A stretch of 38,675 bases of DNA, from positions 1 through 38,675 of the IMG/VR virus record IMGVR_UViG_3300035034_002440; one strand, written 5' to 3'. This document shows positions 1-5,961 of the stretch, in pieces. The notes beneath the pieces are model-generated. The model ran no database searches. It saw only the letters and a program-made list of their open reading frames with translations, and was not told where the DNA came from. The stretch is from a virus. The position numbers were made by a program, and so were the translations under genes. How positions within the stretch are numbered: the first letter of the stretch is position 1; each line of letters opens with the position of its first letter.

Positions 1-6
1 TCAAAA

Positions 7-246
7 ATGAGAGTCGAGAAAAAGAATTACATAAATACAACCGATCCCCGTTTTAAATTAATGTACGAGCCTCGAATCATGTTCATTGGAATTCCAGAAA
101 ACAAAAAAATTGATCAGCAAGTAAGATTAGAAATTAAAGAAGAGAAAGATTTTACTCGAAATATGGCGATTGCTTACACTGCAGATGGCGACAAGGATAA
201 ACTTAAGAAAGCTTTGGGAGTTAAAAATGAAAATACAATGCAGTAA
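7..246 (+). CDS. small hypothetical early protein (79 aa)
   Basis: I do not recognise the family. The protein is highly charged (many Lys and Glu), with no membrane segment or signal peptide. Its ATG at 7-9 overlaps a TGA at 8-10, which becomes the stop of the reading frame that leaves the right end of the window if the molecule is circular. Translation is therefore probably coupled to that 40-aa gene. It overlaps the next gene by 20 bases. It is the second gene of an early operon driven from the promoter near 38495. Confidence 0.7.
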   Translation: MRVEKKNYINTTDPRFKLMYEPRIMFIGIPENKKIDQQVRLEIKEEKDFTRNMAIAYTADGDKDKLKKALGVKNENTMQ

Positions 247-607
247 ATTTTTTAAAATCTTTAAAAGACAAATAACTTTTGATTCACATGCTTGTGTTAA
301 AAACACGAGTGAAGAAATAAAATGCAAAATATGCGGGGAAATAGTCGAAGATTTAATCTGTGAGTGCCAAAGGTGGAGCATAGAAAATGAGTTTTTCGAA
401 AGGGAATATAGCTCCAGTGAAGAGTTTTTTGAAAAATCGGGGTGGTTTTTTGATGGAGTAAAAAGAAGCGCGGATACTTTTGATCTTTTTGTTTTAAAAA
501 TATTTGTAGGGCAAGGCCATAAAAAAATCGCGAAAACCTTCTCAGGGGTTTCTTTATCTGACTGCGAACAAAAACTTTTAGAGTGGGCGAATGATGAACT
601 TATTTGA
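227..607 (+). CDS. hypothetical protein with CxxC pairs (126 aa)
   Basis: The start at 227 is preferred over an upstream in-frame ATG at 170 because it follows GGGAG at good spacing and keeps the overlap with the previous gene short. Residues about 29-50 carry two Cys pairs (CKIC and CEC), compatible with a small zinc-binding site. The C-terminal half contains a short segment (KKIAKTFSG) that could belong to a helix-turn-helix, but this is weak. It overlaps the next gene start, so it sits in a tightly packed operon. Function unknown. Confidence 0.7.
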   Translation: MKIQCSKFFKIFKRQITFDSHACVKNTSEEIKCKICGEIVEDLICECQRWSIENEFFEREYSSSEEFFEKSGWFFDGVKRSADTFDLFVLKIFVGQGHKKIAKTFSGVSLSDCEQKLLEWANDELI

Positions 608-869
608 TTTTTACGGAAATTTTATAAAAGACCGATCTATTGAAGCAGCCAGAGAAAGGTTTAAGACGGCTGAAAGAAGTATGCAGCCTGAAGAAGAAAT
701 AATTGAGGGTGAAAACGAAGGCGAGGTTTGCAATAGGGAAGGGTGTAAGGGCGAGATGGTGGACGCTATAGTGGACATGAAGTGCTATGGAGGAATGCCT
801 ATCGAGATAAATGGAATTGGTTGTAATGAATGTGAAATTAAAGTTGAAGAAAGGTGGGATGGCGAATAA
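591..869 (+). CDS. hypothetical Cys-rich small protein (92 aa)
   Basis: Unknown family. There are two adjacent ATG codons (591 and 594), either of which could be the start. The second half contains six Cys residues in patterns such as CNREGC and GCNEC, suggesting metal binding. The N-terminal half is acidic and helical in composition. It overlaps the genes on both sides, which supports it as a real member of the 7-1143 operon. Confidence 0.65.
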   Translation: MMNLFDFYGNFIKDRSIEAARERFKTAERSMQPEEEIIEGENEGEVCNREGCKGEMVDAIVDMKCYGGMPIEINGIGCNECEIKVEERWDGE

Positions 870-1143
870 AACAGAAAAATATCTTGAAGAAAAGATGAAA
901 AAAGCAGGCATGCTTACTATTGATGGAATGATGAATAAATCTAAACTAATAAAAAAAATGAAATCTTTAAGAACTTCTCTAAATGAGGCTGTTTGTTACG
1001 CTGAAAATCATATATTAAATCATTATTTTTCAGAGGCTCAAGTCGCTATTGATATGTGTAAGTATTTTGAAAGCCAGATTAGCACTCTTGAAACGATATT
1101 AAGCTGTGCGTCGGAAGAATATTCAATAATTGAAGAGGTTTAA
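859..1143 (+). CDS. hypothetical helical protein (94 aa)
   Basis: The start at 859 (MANKTEKY) is chosen over an in-frame ATG at 811 because it follows AAGGTGGG directly and overlaps the preceding stop by 11 bases. Composition is helical and Lys/Glu rich with a few Cys residues. No domain is recognised. It is the last gene before a promoter-like gap of about 90 bases, so it probably ends the first early operon. Confidence 0.68.
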   Translation: MANKTEKYLEEKMKKAGMLTIDGMMNKSKLIKKMKSLRTSLNEAVCYAENHILNHYFSEAQVAIDMCKYFESQISTLETILSCASEEYSIIEEV

Positions 1144-1150
1144 ATATTAA

Positions 1151-1194
1151 TTGTTACAAATAAGAGTTGACTGACTCAGTCTTCTTTGTAACGT
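1151..1194 (+). promoter_or_regulatory. promoter with two TGTWAC operator-like sites and a 13-bp palindrome
   Basis: TTGACT at 1167-1172 is followed after 16 bases by TAACGT at 1189-1194, lying in CTTTGTAACG. A second copy of the motif, TTGTTACAA (1151-1159), lies just upstream. A perfect palindrome GACTGACTCAGTC (1169-1181) overlaps the -35 and spacer. The same TTGACT-N16-TA layout with TGTTAC occurs at 38495 and on the minus strand at 29715. It would drive the genes from 1235 onward. Promoter activity is inferred from sequence only. Confidence 0.55.
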
Positions 1195-1234
1195 ATAAGG
1201 AATAAGTTAAATAAATTATTTTAAGAGGTTTAAA

Positions 1235-1579
1235 ATGCCGTGCTACGATGGAAGGAAAGAGGAGTATCGAGAATTACAAAGGGAAGAACTTTTAAGATCC
1301 AAGGAAGAGAACAAAGATCATTACCGCTGTATGAAAGAGTTAAAAACTCAAAATGATTGGTTGGGTTCTGCTATATGCGCTCTAACCTCTGAATTAGAAA
1401 GAAGGGGTATAGCGGACGATGTTATTGCAAAAGCTAGCAGGTCTGGCTTAATAAATATTATGGGATTCTGGTCTGCTCATAAAAATGATGACGTGACAAG
1501 ACTTTCTAGAGAAATACACAAATACTCAAAAGACGAGCAAGCAGTAATGAAAAAAATACTGAATGAAAAAACAGTTTAA
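1235..1579 (+). CDS. hypothetical phage protein beginning MPCYDGR (114 aa)
   Basis: The MPCYDGR start resembles a group of small uncharacterised phage proteins that begin MPCYD; I recall the resemblance but no function. The first 45 residues are charged and helical and look like a coiled coil. The rest contains FWSAHKNDD and a basic C-terminus. It is the first gene after the 1167 promoter, with AAGAGG before its ATG. No catalytic motif is visible. Confidence 0.75.
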   Translation: MPCYDGRKEEYRELQREELLRSKEENKDHYRCMKELKTQNDWLGSAICALTSELERRGIADDVIAKASRSGLINIMGFWSAHKNDDVTRLSREIHKYSKDEQAVMKKILNEKTV

Positions 1580-1581
1580 TT

Positions 1582-1770
1582 ATGGCTGAAAAAAAGAAAA
1601 GAAAAAGGCTGGTCCCCGGGCGGGCTGGTAAAGGAGTGGTTTATATTAGCAGGCCGACAAAGCCTTTAAGGATACCTCTTATATATCACCCTAAGATTTT
1701 AAAATTGGTAAAATTAATGGATGGTCACGAGCTGGACAAAATAAAAATTGAAATCACTATAGAAGATTAA
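1582..1770 (+). CDS. small basic hypothetical protein (62 aa)
   Basis: It begins three bases after the preceding stop and is surely co-transcribed. The N-terminus is a strongly basic stretch (KKKRKR) followed by a Gly/Arg-rich segment, as in small nucleic-acid-binding proteins. The C-terminal half is mixed hydrophobic and charged. No family is recognised; nucleic-acid binding is only a suggestion from composition. Confidence 0.6.
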   Translation: MAEKKKRKRLVPGRAGKGVVYISRPTKPLRIPLIYHPKILKLVKLMDGHELDKIKIEITIED

Positions 1771-1804
1771 ATATATATTCAAAAATTTAAATTAAGGACT
1801 AAAA

Positions 1805-2137
1805 ATGGAAATAGAAAATTTATTAAAGCTAATGGAGCTTCTAAAAGAAGAGAAAAAAGAAAATTTGAACGAATGCGGCTCTGTATTTCAAATTGGGGAA
1901 AAATATATAATTAGGACGGTCACTTTTATAATCGTTGGAAAACTTAAAATGGTAACAGATAAAGAATTGCTTTTTGAAAGTGCTGCGTGGATTGCAGACA
2001 CAGGCAGATTTTATGATTTTCTTAAGGATGGATCTTTTGAAGAGGCGGAGCCTTTTGTAGATGACGCTATTGTCGGCAGGGGGGCGATAGTAGACGGTAC
2101 TCTCTGGAATCACGATCTAGTAAGGGCTCAGAAATGA
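1805..2137 (+). CDS. hypothetical protein (110 aa)
   Basis: Unknown family. An N-terminal Lys/Glu helix is followed by a beta-rich segment with alternating hydrophobics (about residues 30-60) and an acidic C-terminal part. The end of the protein (GTLWNHDL) has an aromatic-rich tail as in some small phage proteins. Its TGA overlaps the ATG of the repeat-containing gene at 2134 as ATGA, so the two are likely translationally coupled. Confidence 0.65.
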   Translation: MEIENLLKLMELLKEEKKENLNECGSVFQIGEKYIIRTVTFIIVGKLKMVTDKELLFESAAWIADTGRFYDFLKDGSFEEAEPFVDDAIVGRGAIVDGTLWNHDLVRAQK

Positions 2138-2346
2138 ACGCGGCTGTCTTACTTCAGGACCACGTAAAATCAAAGTCAAAATCATGGTCATGGTCAAAAT
2201 CAAGGGCATGGTCAAAATCATGGTCATGGTCAGAGTCAAAATCATGGTCATGGTCAAAATCAAAATCATGGTCATGGTCAAAATCAAGGGCATGGTCAAA
2301 ATCATGGTCAAAATCAGGGTCAGGGTCAAGACCATGGTCAGAGTAA
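2134..2346 (+). CDS. Trp-Ser/Lys-Ser dipeptide-repeat protein (70 aa)
   Basis: After a 12-residue leader the protein is an almost pure alternation X-Ser, where X is Trp, Lys, Arg, Gly, Glu or Ala (for example KSWSWSKSRAWSKS), ending RPWSE. It follows the previous gene with an ATGA overlap, which favours this frame. The underlying hexanucleotide repeat leaves other frames open as well: GHGQNQ on the same strand and DHDHDF on the opposite strand. No function is known to me. Short phage ORFs made of XS dipeptides exist elsewhere as hypotheticals. Confidence 0.5.
   Translation: MNAAVLLQDHVKSKSKSWSWSKSRAWSKSWSWSESKSWSWSKSKSWSWSKSRAWSKSWSKSGSGSRPWSE
2160..2345 (+). repeat. hexanucleotide-based low-complexity repeat, about 185 bp
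   Basis: The tract is built from 6-base words of the form TCATGG, TCAAAA, TCAAGG and GCATGG in varying order, about 31 units. It has no stop codon in most frames. A 36-base arrangement recurs (TGGTCAAAATCAAGGGCATGG appears near both ends), implying expansion by internal duplication. It lies between the coupled gene start at 2134 and the next gene at 2497. Confidence 0.9.
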
Positions 2347-2444
2347 TCCACCAGTTCGGGGGAGTTAAATGCATAAGTTTTAGCGGGACATTTTTAGGCA
2401 GTCTTAAAGTCTAGCTTCACAGCGAAAAATAAGCAGCGGGGTTT

Positions 2445-2464
2445 CCTGTCCTACAAAAAACAGG
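2445..2464 (+). terminator. weak hairpin in the 2347-2496 gap
   Basis: CCTGT (2445-2449) pairs with ACAGG (2460-2464) across a 10-base A-rich loop, followed by only three T residues. The stem is short, so termination is doubtful. The remainder of the gap holds nothing I recognise apart from the leader TTAGAGAGAGA directly before the ATG at 2497. Confidence 0.2.
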
Positions 2465-2496
2465 CTTTAAAAACATGATAATTAGAGAGAGAAAAA

Positions 2497-2763
2497 ATGG
2501 AACTAAGAGATTTAGATTACGTAAATACAAAAATGCATTATTTTTATTTTAGTTTATTTGGAGATGAAGGTTTTTCAACTATAACTTCAGCATTTCCAGA
2601 AAAGAAAGTGAGTATAAGCGAGATTAACGACATTGAGTCAAAATTAAGTGAGACCCACGGGGCAACTCTGAAAGTTACGTCGTTTTCCTACATGGGGTTT
2701 ATGAGTGCGGAAGAAGCCGAAGGCGGTTTTTTAGAGGAGGTAAACCATGTCAAGTCTCAATAA
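2497..2763 (+). CDS. hypothetical protein, paralogue of the gene at 4227 (88 aa)
   Basis: The ATG follows the AGAGAGAGA leader used by several genes here. The protein has an aromatic N-terminal strand (HYFYFSLFG), then a helix, then VTSFSYMGFMSAEEAEGG. The gene at 4227 shows the same plan, with VSYLGRMSSKEFKGG at the same place. Both look like small alpha/beta proteins of a type common in phage early regions. Function unknown. It overlaps the next gene by 17 bases. Confidence 0.68.
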   Translation: MELRDLDYVNTKMHYFYFSLFGDEGFSTITSAFPEKKVSISEINDIESKLSETHGATLKVTSFSYMGFMSAEEAEGGFLEEVNHVKSQ

Positions 2764-2929
2764 ATTAATTGAAGTGTTAAAAGAACAGCAAGACTCTAAA
2801 AAAGAGTTCCTTGTCGGAATGGGAGATAGGGACCCTACGCCATCAATAATTACATTGGTCAATATTCAAAACTCTCAAACAGAAAAAATAATTAGAATTT
2901 TAGAAGGATTAAATGGCGAGTTTAAATAA
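2747..2929 (+). CDS. small hypothetical protein preceding SSB (60 aa)
   Basis: A short helical, charged protein. Its start is preceded by GAGGAGG, a strong ribosome-binding site, and its end overlaps the ssb start by 17 bases, so it is probably made together with SSB. No domain or motif is recognised. Confidence 0.65.
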   Translation: MSSLNKLIEVLKEQQDSKKEFLVGMGDRDPTPSIITLVNIQNSQTEKIIRILEGLNGEFK

Positions 2930-3365
2930 AGTAATACTGATCGGAAGACTCGGATCAGATCCAGAAAAAACGCTATTAAATGGCGGGTCAACAGTTGCCA
3001 AGTTTTCCTTGGCAACTTCTGAGAAATACAAAGATCAGGAAGGAAATCAGCAAGAGAAAACAGAATGGCACCGAATTGTTATGTGGAACAAACTTGCAGA
3101 TCTTGCAGAAAAATACCTTTCAAAAGGTAAACAAGTTTACATTGAAGGAAGTTTGAAGACTAACGAATGGAATGATAAAGACGGGAACAAGCGTTTTACG
3201 ACGGAGGTAAACGCGCAAACCATGCAGTTTTTAGATTCAAAAAGTGGCAATGGTGGGAACTCTAGTAATAATAATTACAAGTCAAATTCGGGAAATCAAC
3301 AAACTCCATATATAAAAAATAGCCAGTTTGAAGATGATTTTATGGAAGACGACATTCCTTTTTAA
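2913..3365 (+). CDS. ssb: single-stranded DNA-binding protein
   Basis: Typical bacterial/phage SSB of 150 aa. The N-terminal 105 residues form the OB fold, with the classic opening LNKVILIGRLGSDPE and the segments EWHRIVMW and GKQVYIEGSL. A Gly/Asn/Ser-rich linker (about 110-135) follows. The acidic tip ends DDIPF, the conserved tail that binds partner proteins. It coats ssDNA during replication and recombination and would work with the ERF and YqaJ proteins encoded on the same arm. Its start overlaps the upstream 60-aa gene. Confidence 0.97.
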   Translation: MASLNKVILIGRLGSDPEKTLLNGGSTVAKFSLATSEKYKDQEGNQQEKTEWHRIVMWNKLADLAEKYLSKGKQVYIEGSLKTNEWNDKDGNKRFTTEVNAQTMQFLDSKSGNGGNSSNNNYKSNSGNQQTPYIKNSQFEDDFMEDDIPF

Positions 3366-3379
3366 TATATTTTGTTTTA

Positions 3380-3406
3380 TTGACTTATTAAAATGATTTA
3401 TATAAA
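3380..3406 (+). promoter_or_regulatory. sigma70-like promoter upstream of the KilA-N gene
   Basis: TTGACT (3380-3385) and TATAAA (3401-3406) are separated by 15 bases in an AT-rich gap. The TTGACT is the same -35 as in the other phage promoters, but no TGTWACA palindrome is present. It would transcribe the KilA-N gene and the tRNA. Confidence 0.5.
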
Positions 3407-3439
3407 CAGTTTTAATAAGTTAACAAATAAATAGGGATT

Positions 3440-4057
3440 ATGAAGACTGAAGTAATAATGAAAAGAGAGCTCTTTGGTGTCGAAGTTAGGCAAAAGTCCA
3501 AAGAGGAGTACTTTAATGCGACCGACGTTGTGAAAGCTGGCAATAAGCTTAGAGTCGGCAAAGATTTAAACCCTTTTAATTTATCTCAATTTCTTGAGTA
3601 TAATTCAACAAAAGAGTTTATCAAGGAAATTGAAGAAAGCGAAAAAGTAGACGCGTATAAAATATCAAAAGGAAGGAATGGCGGAACGTGGGTTCACCCT
3701 CTTTTACTGATAGATATTGCACTTGCAATCCATCCGAAACTAAAACTTGAGGCCTACAAATGGTTGCACGATTTCCTGCTAAAAAACAGGAATAAATCAG
3801 GTGAATCATTCAATAAAATGACAGGGGTTTTATATAACCGGCACGGGGACAAAAAAACTTATCACAAATTTATTAATAGTGTTTGCTTGAAGATAAGAGA
3901 ATATTGTGGAGTAAGTGCAACAAGTAAGGAGGCTTGGCAAAACGCTAGCGAAGAGCAGCTTGAAAAAAGGGATAAAATCCACAACCGAGTTTACACTCTT
4001 GCTTGTGCGTTAAATAAGAATGAAGAGGCCGTCAGGCTGGCTTTTTTGGAAGAATAA
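3440..4057 (+). CDS. KilA-N domain protein
   Basis: 205 aa. Residues about 10-110 match the KilA-N fold found in phage and large-DNA-virus proteins, including YFNATDVVKAGN, an internal SKGRNGGTWVHPLLLIDIA and a KLEAYKWLHDFLL helix. KilA-N domains bind DNA, and the family is often an anti-repressor or regulator. The C-terminal 80 residues form a second helical domain. It has its own promoter and a good ribosome-binding site (AGGGATT). The tRNA begins immediately after its stop codon. Role here is inferred as regulation of phage genes. Confidence 0.9.
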   Translation: MKTEVIMKRELFGVEVRQKSKEEYFNATDVVKAGNKLRVGKDLNPFNLSQFLEYNSTKEFIKEIEESEKVDAYKISKGRNGGTWVHPLLLIDIALAIHPKLKLEAYKWLHDFLLKNRNKSGESFNKMTGVLYNRHGDKKTYHKFINSVCLKIREYCGVSATSKEAWQNASEEQLEKRDKIHNRVYTLACALNKNEEAVRLAFLEE

Positions 4058-4134
4058 AGGCGGGTAGCTCAGTTGGTTAGAGCAACGCGCTCATAACGCG
4101 TAGGTCGTGAGTTCGAGTCTCACCCCGCCTACCA
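4058..4134 (+). tRNA. tRNA with anticodon CAT, probably elongator tRNA-Met
   Basis: A full cloverleaf is visible. The acceptor AGGCGGG pairs with CCCGCCT, the anticodon stem ACGCG/CGCGT holds the loop CTCATAA, the T arm is GTGAG/CTCAC with loop TTCGAGT, and the discriminator A is followed by an encoded CCA. The paired first base argues against an initiator tRNA. Met elongator fits best. An Ile tRNA with lysidine-modified CAT cannot be excluded by eye. The gene abuts the KilA-N stop codon. Confidence 0.95.
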
Positions 4135-4138
4135 AGTC

Positions 4139-4194
4139 GAGGCCGATTACGTGGTTTAATCTGTAAATTAAACTTGTTTTCCTTAATCGGTCTC
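4139..4194 (+). other. nested hairpin RNA element just after the tRNA
   Basis: The outer stem GAGGCCGATTA (4139-4149) pairs with TAATCGGTCTC (4184-4194), 11 bp with one G-T. Inside it, GTTTAAT (4154-4160) pairs perfectly with ATTAAAC (4167-4173) over a 6-base loop. No T-run follows, so it is not a classic terminator. It could be a processing structure for the tRNA 3' end, a decayed second tRNA (the outer 7 bp look like an acceptor stem), or a small RNA. Confidence 0.6.
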
Positions 4195-4226
4195 ACAATT
4201 TTAATCTAAAATAGAGAGAGAAGAAA

Positions 4227-4478
4227 ATGAAATCACTTAAAAGTATGGTGAGAGGTTTTTTGAGTAAAAAATATTACTGGCACCTTTTTGGGTATAGGCA
4301 CGAAAAAGGATACGGTTCAATTGAAATGGGACTTGTTAAAAAAAATATAACCCAGGACACAATTGCGGAAGTTGTAGAACAAGTTTTAAAAAACCCACTT
4401 GTCGATGACCTCGTTATTTTAAACGTAAGCTACTTAGGCAGGATGTCGAGCAAGGAATTTAAAGGTGGCTATGGCTAG
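4227..4478 (+). CDS. hypothetical protein, paralogue of the gene at 2497 (83 aa)
   Basis: Preceded by the leader TAGAGAGAGAAGAAA. The aromatic N-terminal strand (YYWHLFGYRHEKGYGSIEM) and the C-terminal VSYLGRMSSKEFKGG match in position the gene at 2497, so the two are probably an old duplication. Small alpha/beta protein, function unknown. The first 14 residues are basic. Confidence 0.66.
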   Translation: MKSLKSMVRGFLSKKYYWHLFGYRHEKGYGSIEMGLVKKNITQDTIAEVVEQVLKNPLVDDLVILNVSYLGRMSSKEFKGGYG

Positions 4479-4560
4479 AGTTAAATAGTTAGAGAATACT
4501 TTAGGAATCAGGAAGAAAGGAGAACGTGACTTCCACAAGCGAACCGAGAATCAAATAAAT

Positions 4561-4818
4561 ATGCCTTCAAATAACATAATAAGTGAAGCGGTTAGGGATC
4601 AAAATAAAATCAGACAGAATCAGAAAGTTGAAAAACTTATGTTCATGTCGGGATTAAAAAAAGATGAGATCGCTTTTAATATGGGGTATAAAGACCGCAA
4701 CAATATTTATGCAGCTTTACTCTATAGAGGATTGCCGAAAGATAAAGAAATTATGATCGATATGATGTTGGAAATTGAACAATTAAAATATGATCTACAT
4801 AGAGCAAGGAGTAAATGA
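4561..4818 (+). CDS. putative helix-turn-helix protein (85 aa)
   Basis: Residues about 33-55 (LKKDEIAFNMGYKDRNNIY) read like a helix-turn-helix of the type that recognises DNA, followed by a helical C-terminus. The protein may be a small regulator or packaging-type DNA binder. The ribosome-binding site is weak, but no other start codon lies upstream before a stop. Its end overlaps the next gene as ATGA. Family not identified. Confidence 0.6.
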   Translation: MPSNNIISEAVRDQNKIRQNQKVEKLMFMSGLKKDEIAFNMGYKDRNNIYAALLYRGLPKDKEIMIDMMLEIEQLKYDLHRARSK

Positions 4819-5234
4819 ATATGAAATCGACTTCCGTTACGAAGAAGGATGATAAATTAAATAGAGAATGTAATAAATGTTTTAAGACAAAATCTTTAAA
4901 TGATTATTATTTGCAAAACAAAGCGATGAATTATTATGGATATTCATGCAAAGACTGTATTAAGAAAAGCAATAAATACGTTGCGGCGGTTAAAGAAGAA
5001 AAGCTGAAAACAGTAAGAAGGCGAGAATACGAAAAAACAAAATGGGTTTCATCGATAAAGGAGATTTATAAGTTAGAGCAATTACATTTAGAATTAAATC
5101 TTTTTCGTGTTGAGATGATAGATAAAATAGAAATCAAAGAAAATGAAGAGCAAAGAAGAGCTTTGAAACAAGAGCTTAATAAATTAAAAGGCTATATTTA
5201 CAGATGCGAGCAATATTTTTTTGATAAATTGTAA
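4815..5234 (+). CDS. zinc-ribbon plus coiled-coil protein (139 aa)
   Basis: Residues about 18-48 have CNKC, then about 25 residues, then CKDC, with the K-x-L-x-D-Y-Y spacing typical of phage zinc ribbons often found with HNH nucleases. No HNH residues follow. Instead, residues 55-139 are a Lys/Glu/Leu-rich helix, likely a coiled coil. DNA or RNA binding is inferred from the zinc ribbon alone. It is coupled to the preceding gene by an ATGA overlap. Confidence 0.7.
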   Translation: MNMKSTSVTKKDDKLNRECNKCFKTKSLNDYYLQNKAMNYYGYSCKDCIKKSNKYVAAVKEEKLKTVRRREYEKTKWVSSIKEIYKLEQLHLELNLFRVEMIDKIEIKENEEQRRALKQELNKLKGYIYRCEQYFFDKL

Positions 5235-5260
5235 GAATAAAACCATAAAAGAGGTTAAGG

Positions 5261-5815
5261 ATGATTAAAAACGGCGATTTCATAGAGCAGATGATCGACA
5301 GAGGGCACATCGTCGGAGCTGTAAAAGATAATATCAATGCGGCAAGTTTGAATTTAACTCTCGGAAAAGAGTTTAAGTCTTTTGACTATTCAATGATGGG
5401 TAATATATCACTTAAACACCCTGAGAAAGTAAAATACAACACTTACTTCGGAAGTTATAATTTAAGGCCTGCCGGATTCGTTTTAGCGTCTTCTTTAGAG
5501 TATTTTTGCATGCCCGACAATATTGCGGCTACTCTAACTATGCGGTCAAGCGCTGGAAGGTTAGGTTTAGATCATTACGAGTGCGGATTGTTTGAGCCTC
5601 TTTTCAAAGGACAGGGCACTTTTGAGCTAACAAACAACCACGACGTTTTCAAAATTGATGGATCAAAAAACGAGACTTACATTGAGTTAAATGAGGGTGA
5701 TATTGTGATTCAAGCTATATTCCATGAAGTTAATCCAGTCTCTGAAAAATACGGATATAATTTTAAAGGGAAATATAACGGGCAACGTGGAACAACTGTG
5801 AGTTTAGGTATATGA
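5261..5815 (+). CDS. dcd: dCTP deaminase / dUTPase-family protein
   Basis: 184 aa, about the usual length for dCTP deaminase. It has the family signatures in order: INAASLNLTLG (residues 25-35), RPAGFVLASSLE (69-80), MRSSAGRLGL (94-103) with the Ser-Arg active-site signature, GTFELTNN (119-126) placing a Glu where the catalytic Glu is expected, and YNGQRG near the end. Dcd converts dCTP to dUTP in pyrimidine synthesis. A dUTPase or fused activity cannot be separated by eye. The segment around residues 104-116 differs from the usual His-x-Ile-Asp-Pro-Gly. Its TGA overlaps the next ATG. Confidence 0.88.
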   Translation: MIKNGDFIEQMIDRGHIVGAVKDNINAASLNLTLGKEFKSFDYSMMGNISLKHPEKVKYNTYFGSYNLRPAGFVLASSLEYFCMPDNIAATLTMRSSAGRLGLDHYECGLFEPLFKGQGTFELTNNHDVFKIDGSKNETYIELNEGDIVIQAIFHEVNPVSEKYGYNFKGKYNGQRGTTVSLGI

Positions 5816-5961
5816 AAGGAGATAAAGATTTAGAGTTGGTTTGGAAAGCTACTCTAGAATCTTGTAAAGAGACTCAAAGAAAAACGATAAGAAATATTTG
5901 GTTCCATTTAGTCTTAATAGTCTCCCATACCACATTTCTATTATATCAGTTTTTTACTTAG
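5812..5961 (+). CDS. small membrane peptide (49 aa)
   Basis: The ATG overlaps the Dcd stop as ATGA. The first 29 residues are charged. Residues about 30-48 are hydrophobic and aromatic (FHLVLIVSHTTFLLYQFF), a likely single membrane segment, giving a tail-anchored shape. It is the last gene of the plus arm and converges on the minus-strand lipoprotein, overlapping it by 8 bases. Function unknown. Confidence 0.55.
   Translation: MKGDKDLELVWKATLESCKETQRKTIRNIWFHLVLIVSHTTFLLYQFFT

Noticed and set aside
2160-2345. CRISPR-like array
   Set aside because: There are no unique spacers; the tract is a short-unit repeat of about six bases.
2154-2351. Minus-strand ORF with DHDHDF repeats and plus-strand frames with MVKIMV or GHGQNQ repeats
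   Set aside because: They follow from the stop-free hexanucleotide tract. Only the frame starting at 2134 has an ATGA-coupled start; the GHGQNQ frame is cut off from the upstream gene by two stops.
4058-4134. tRNA as a prophage attachment site
   Set aside because: No integrase or excisionase is present, the tRNA is complete and sits within phage genes, and the genome appears circular.
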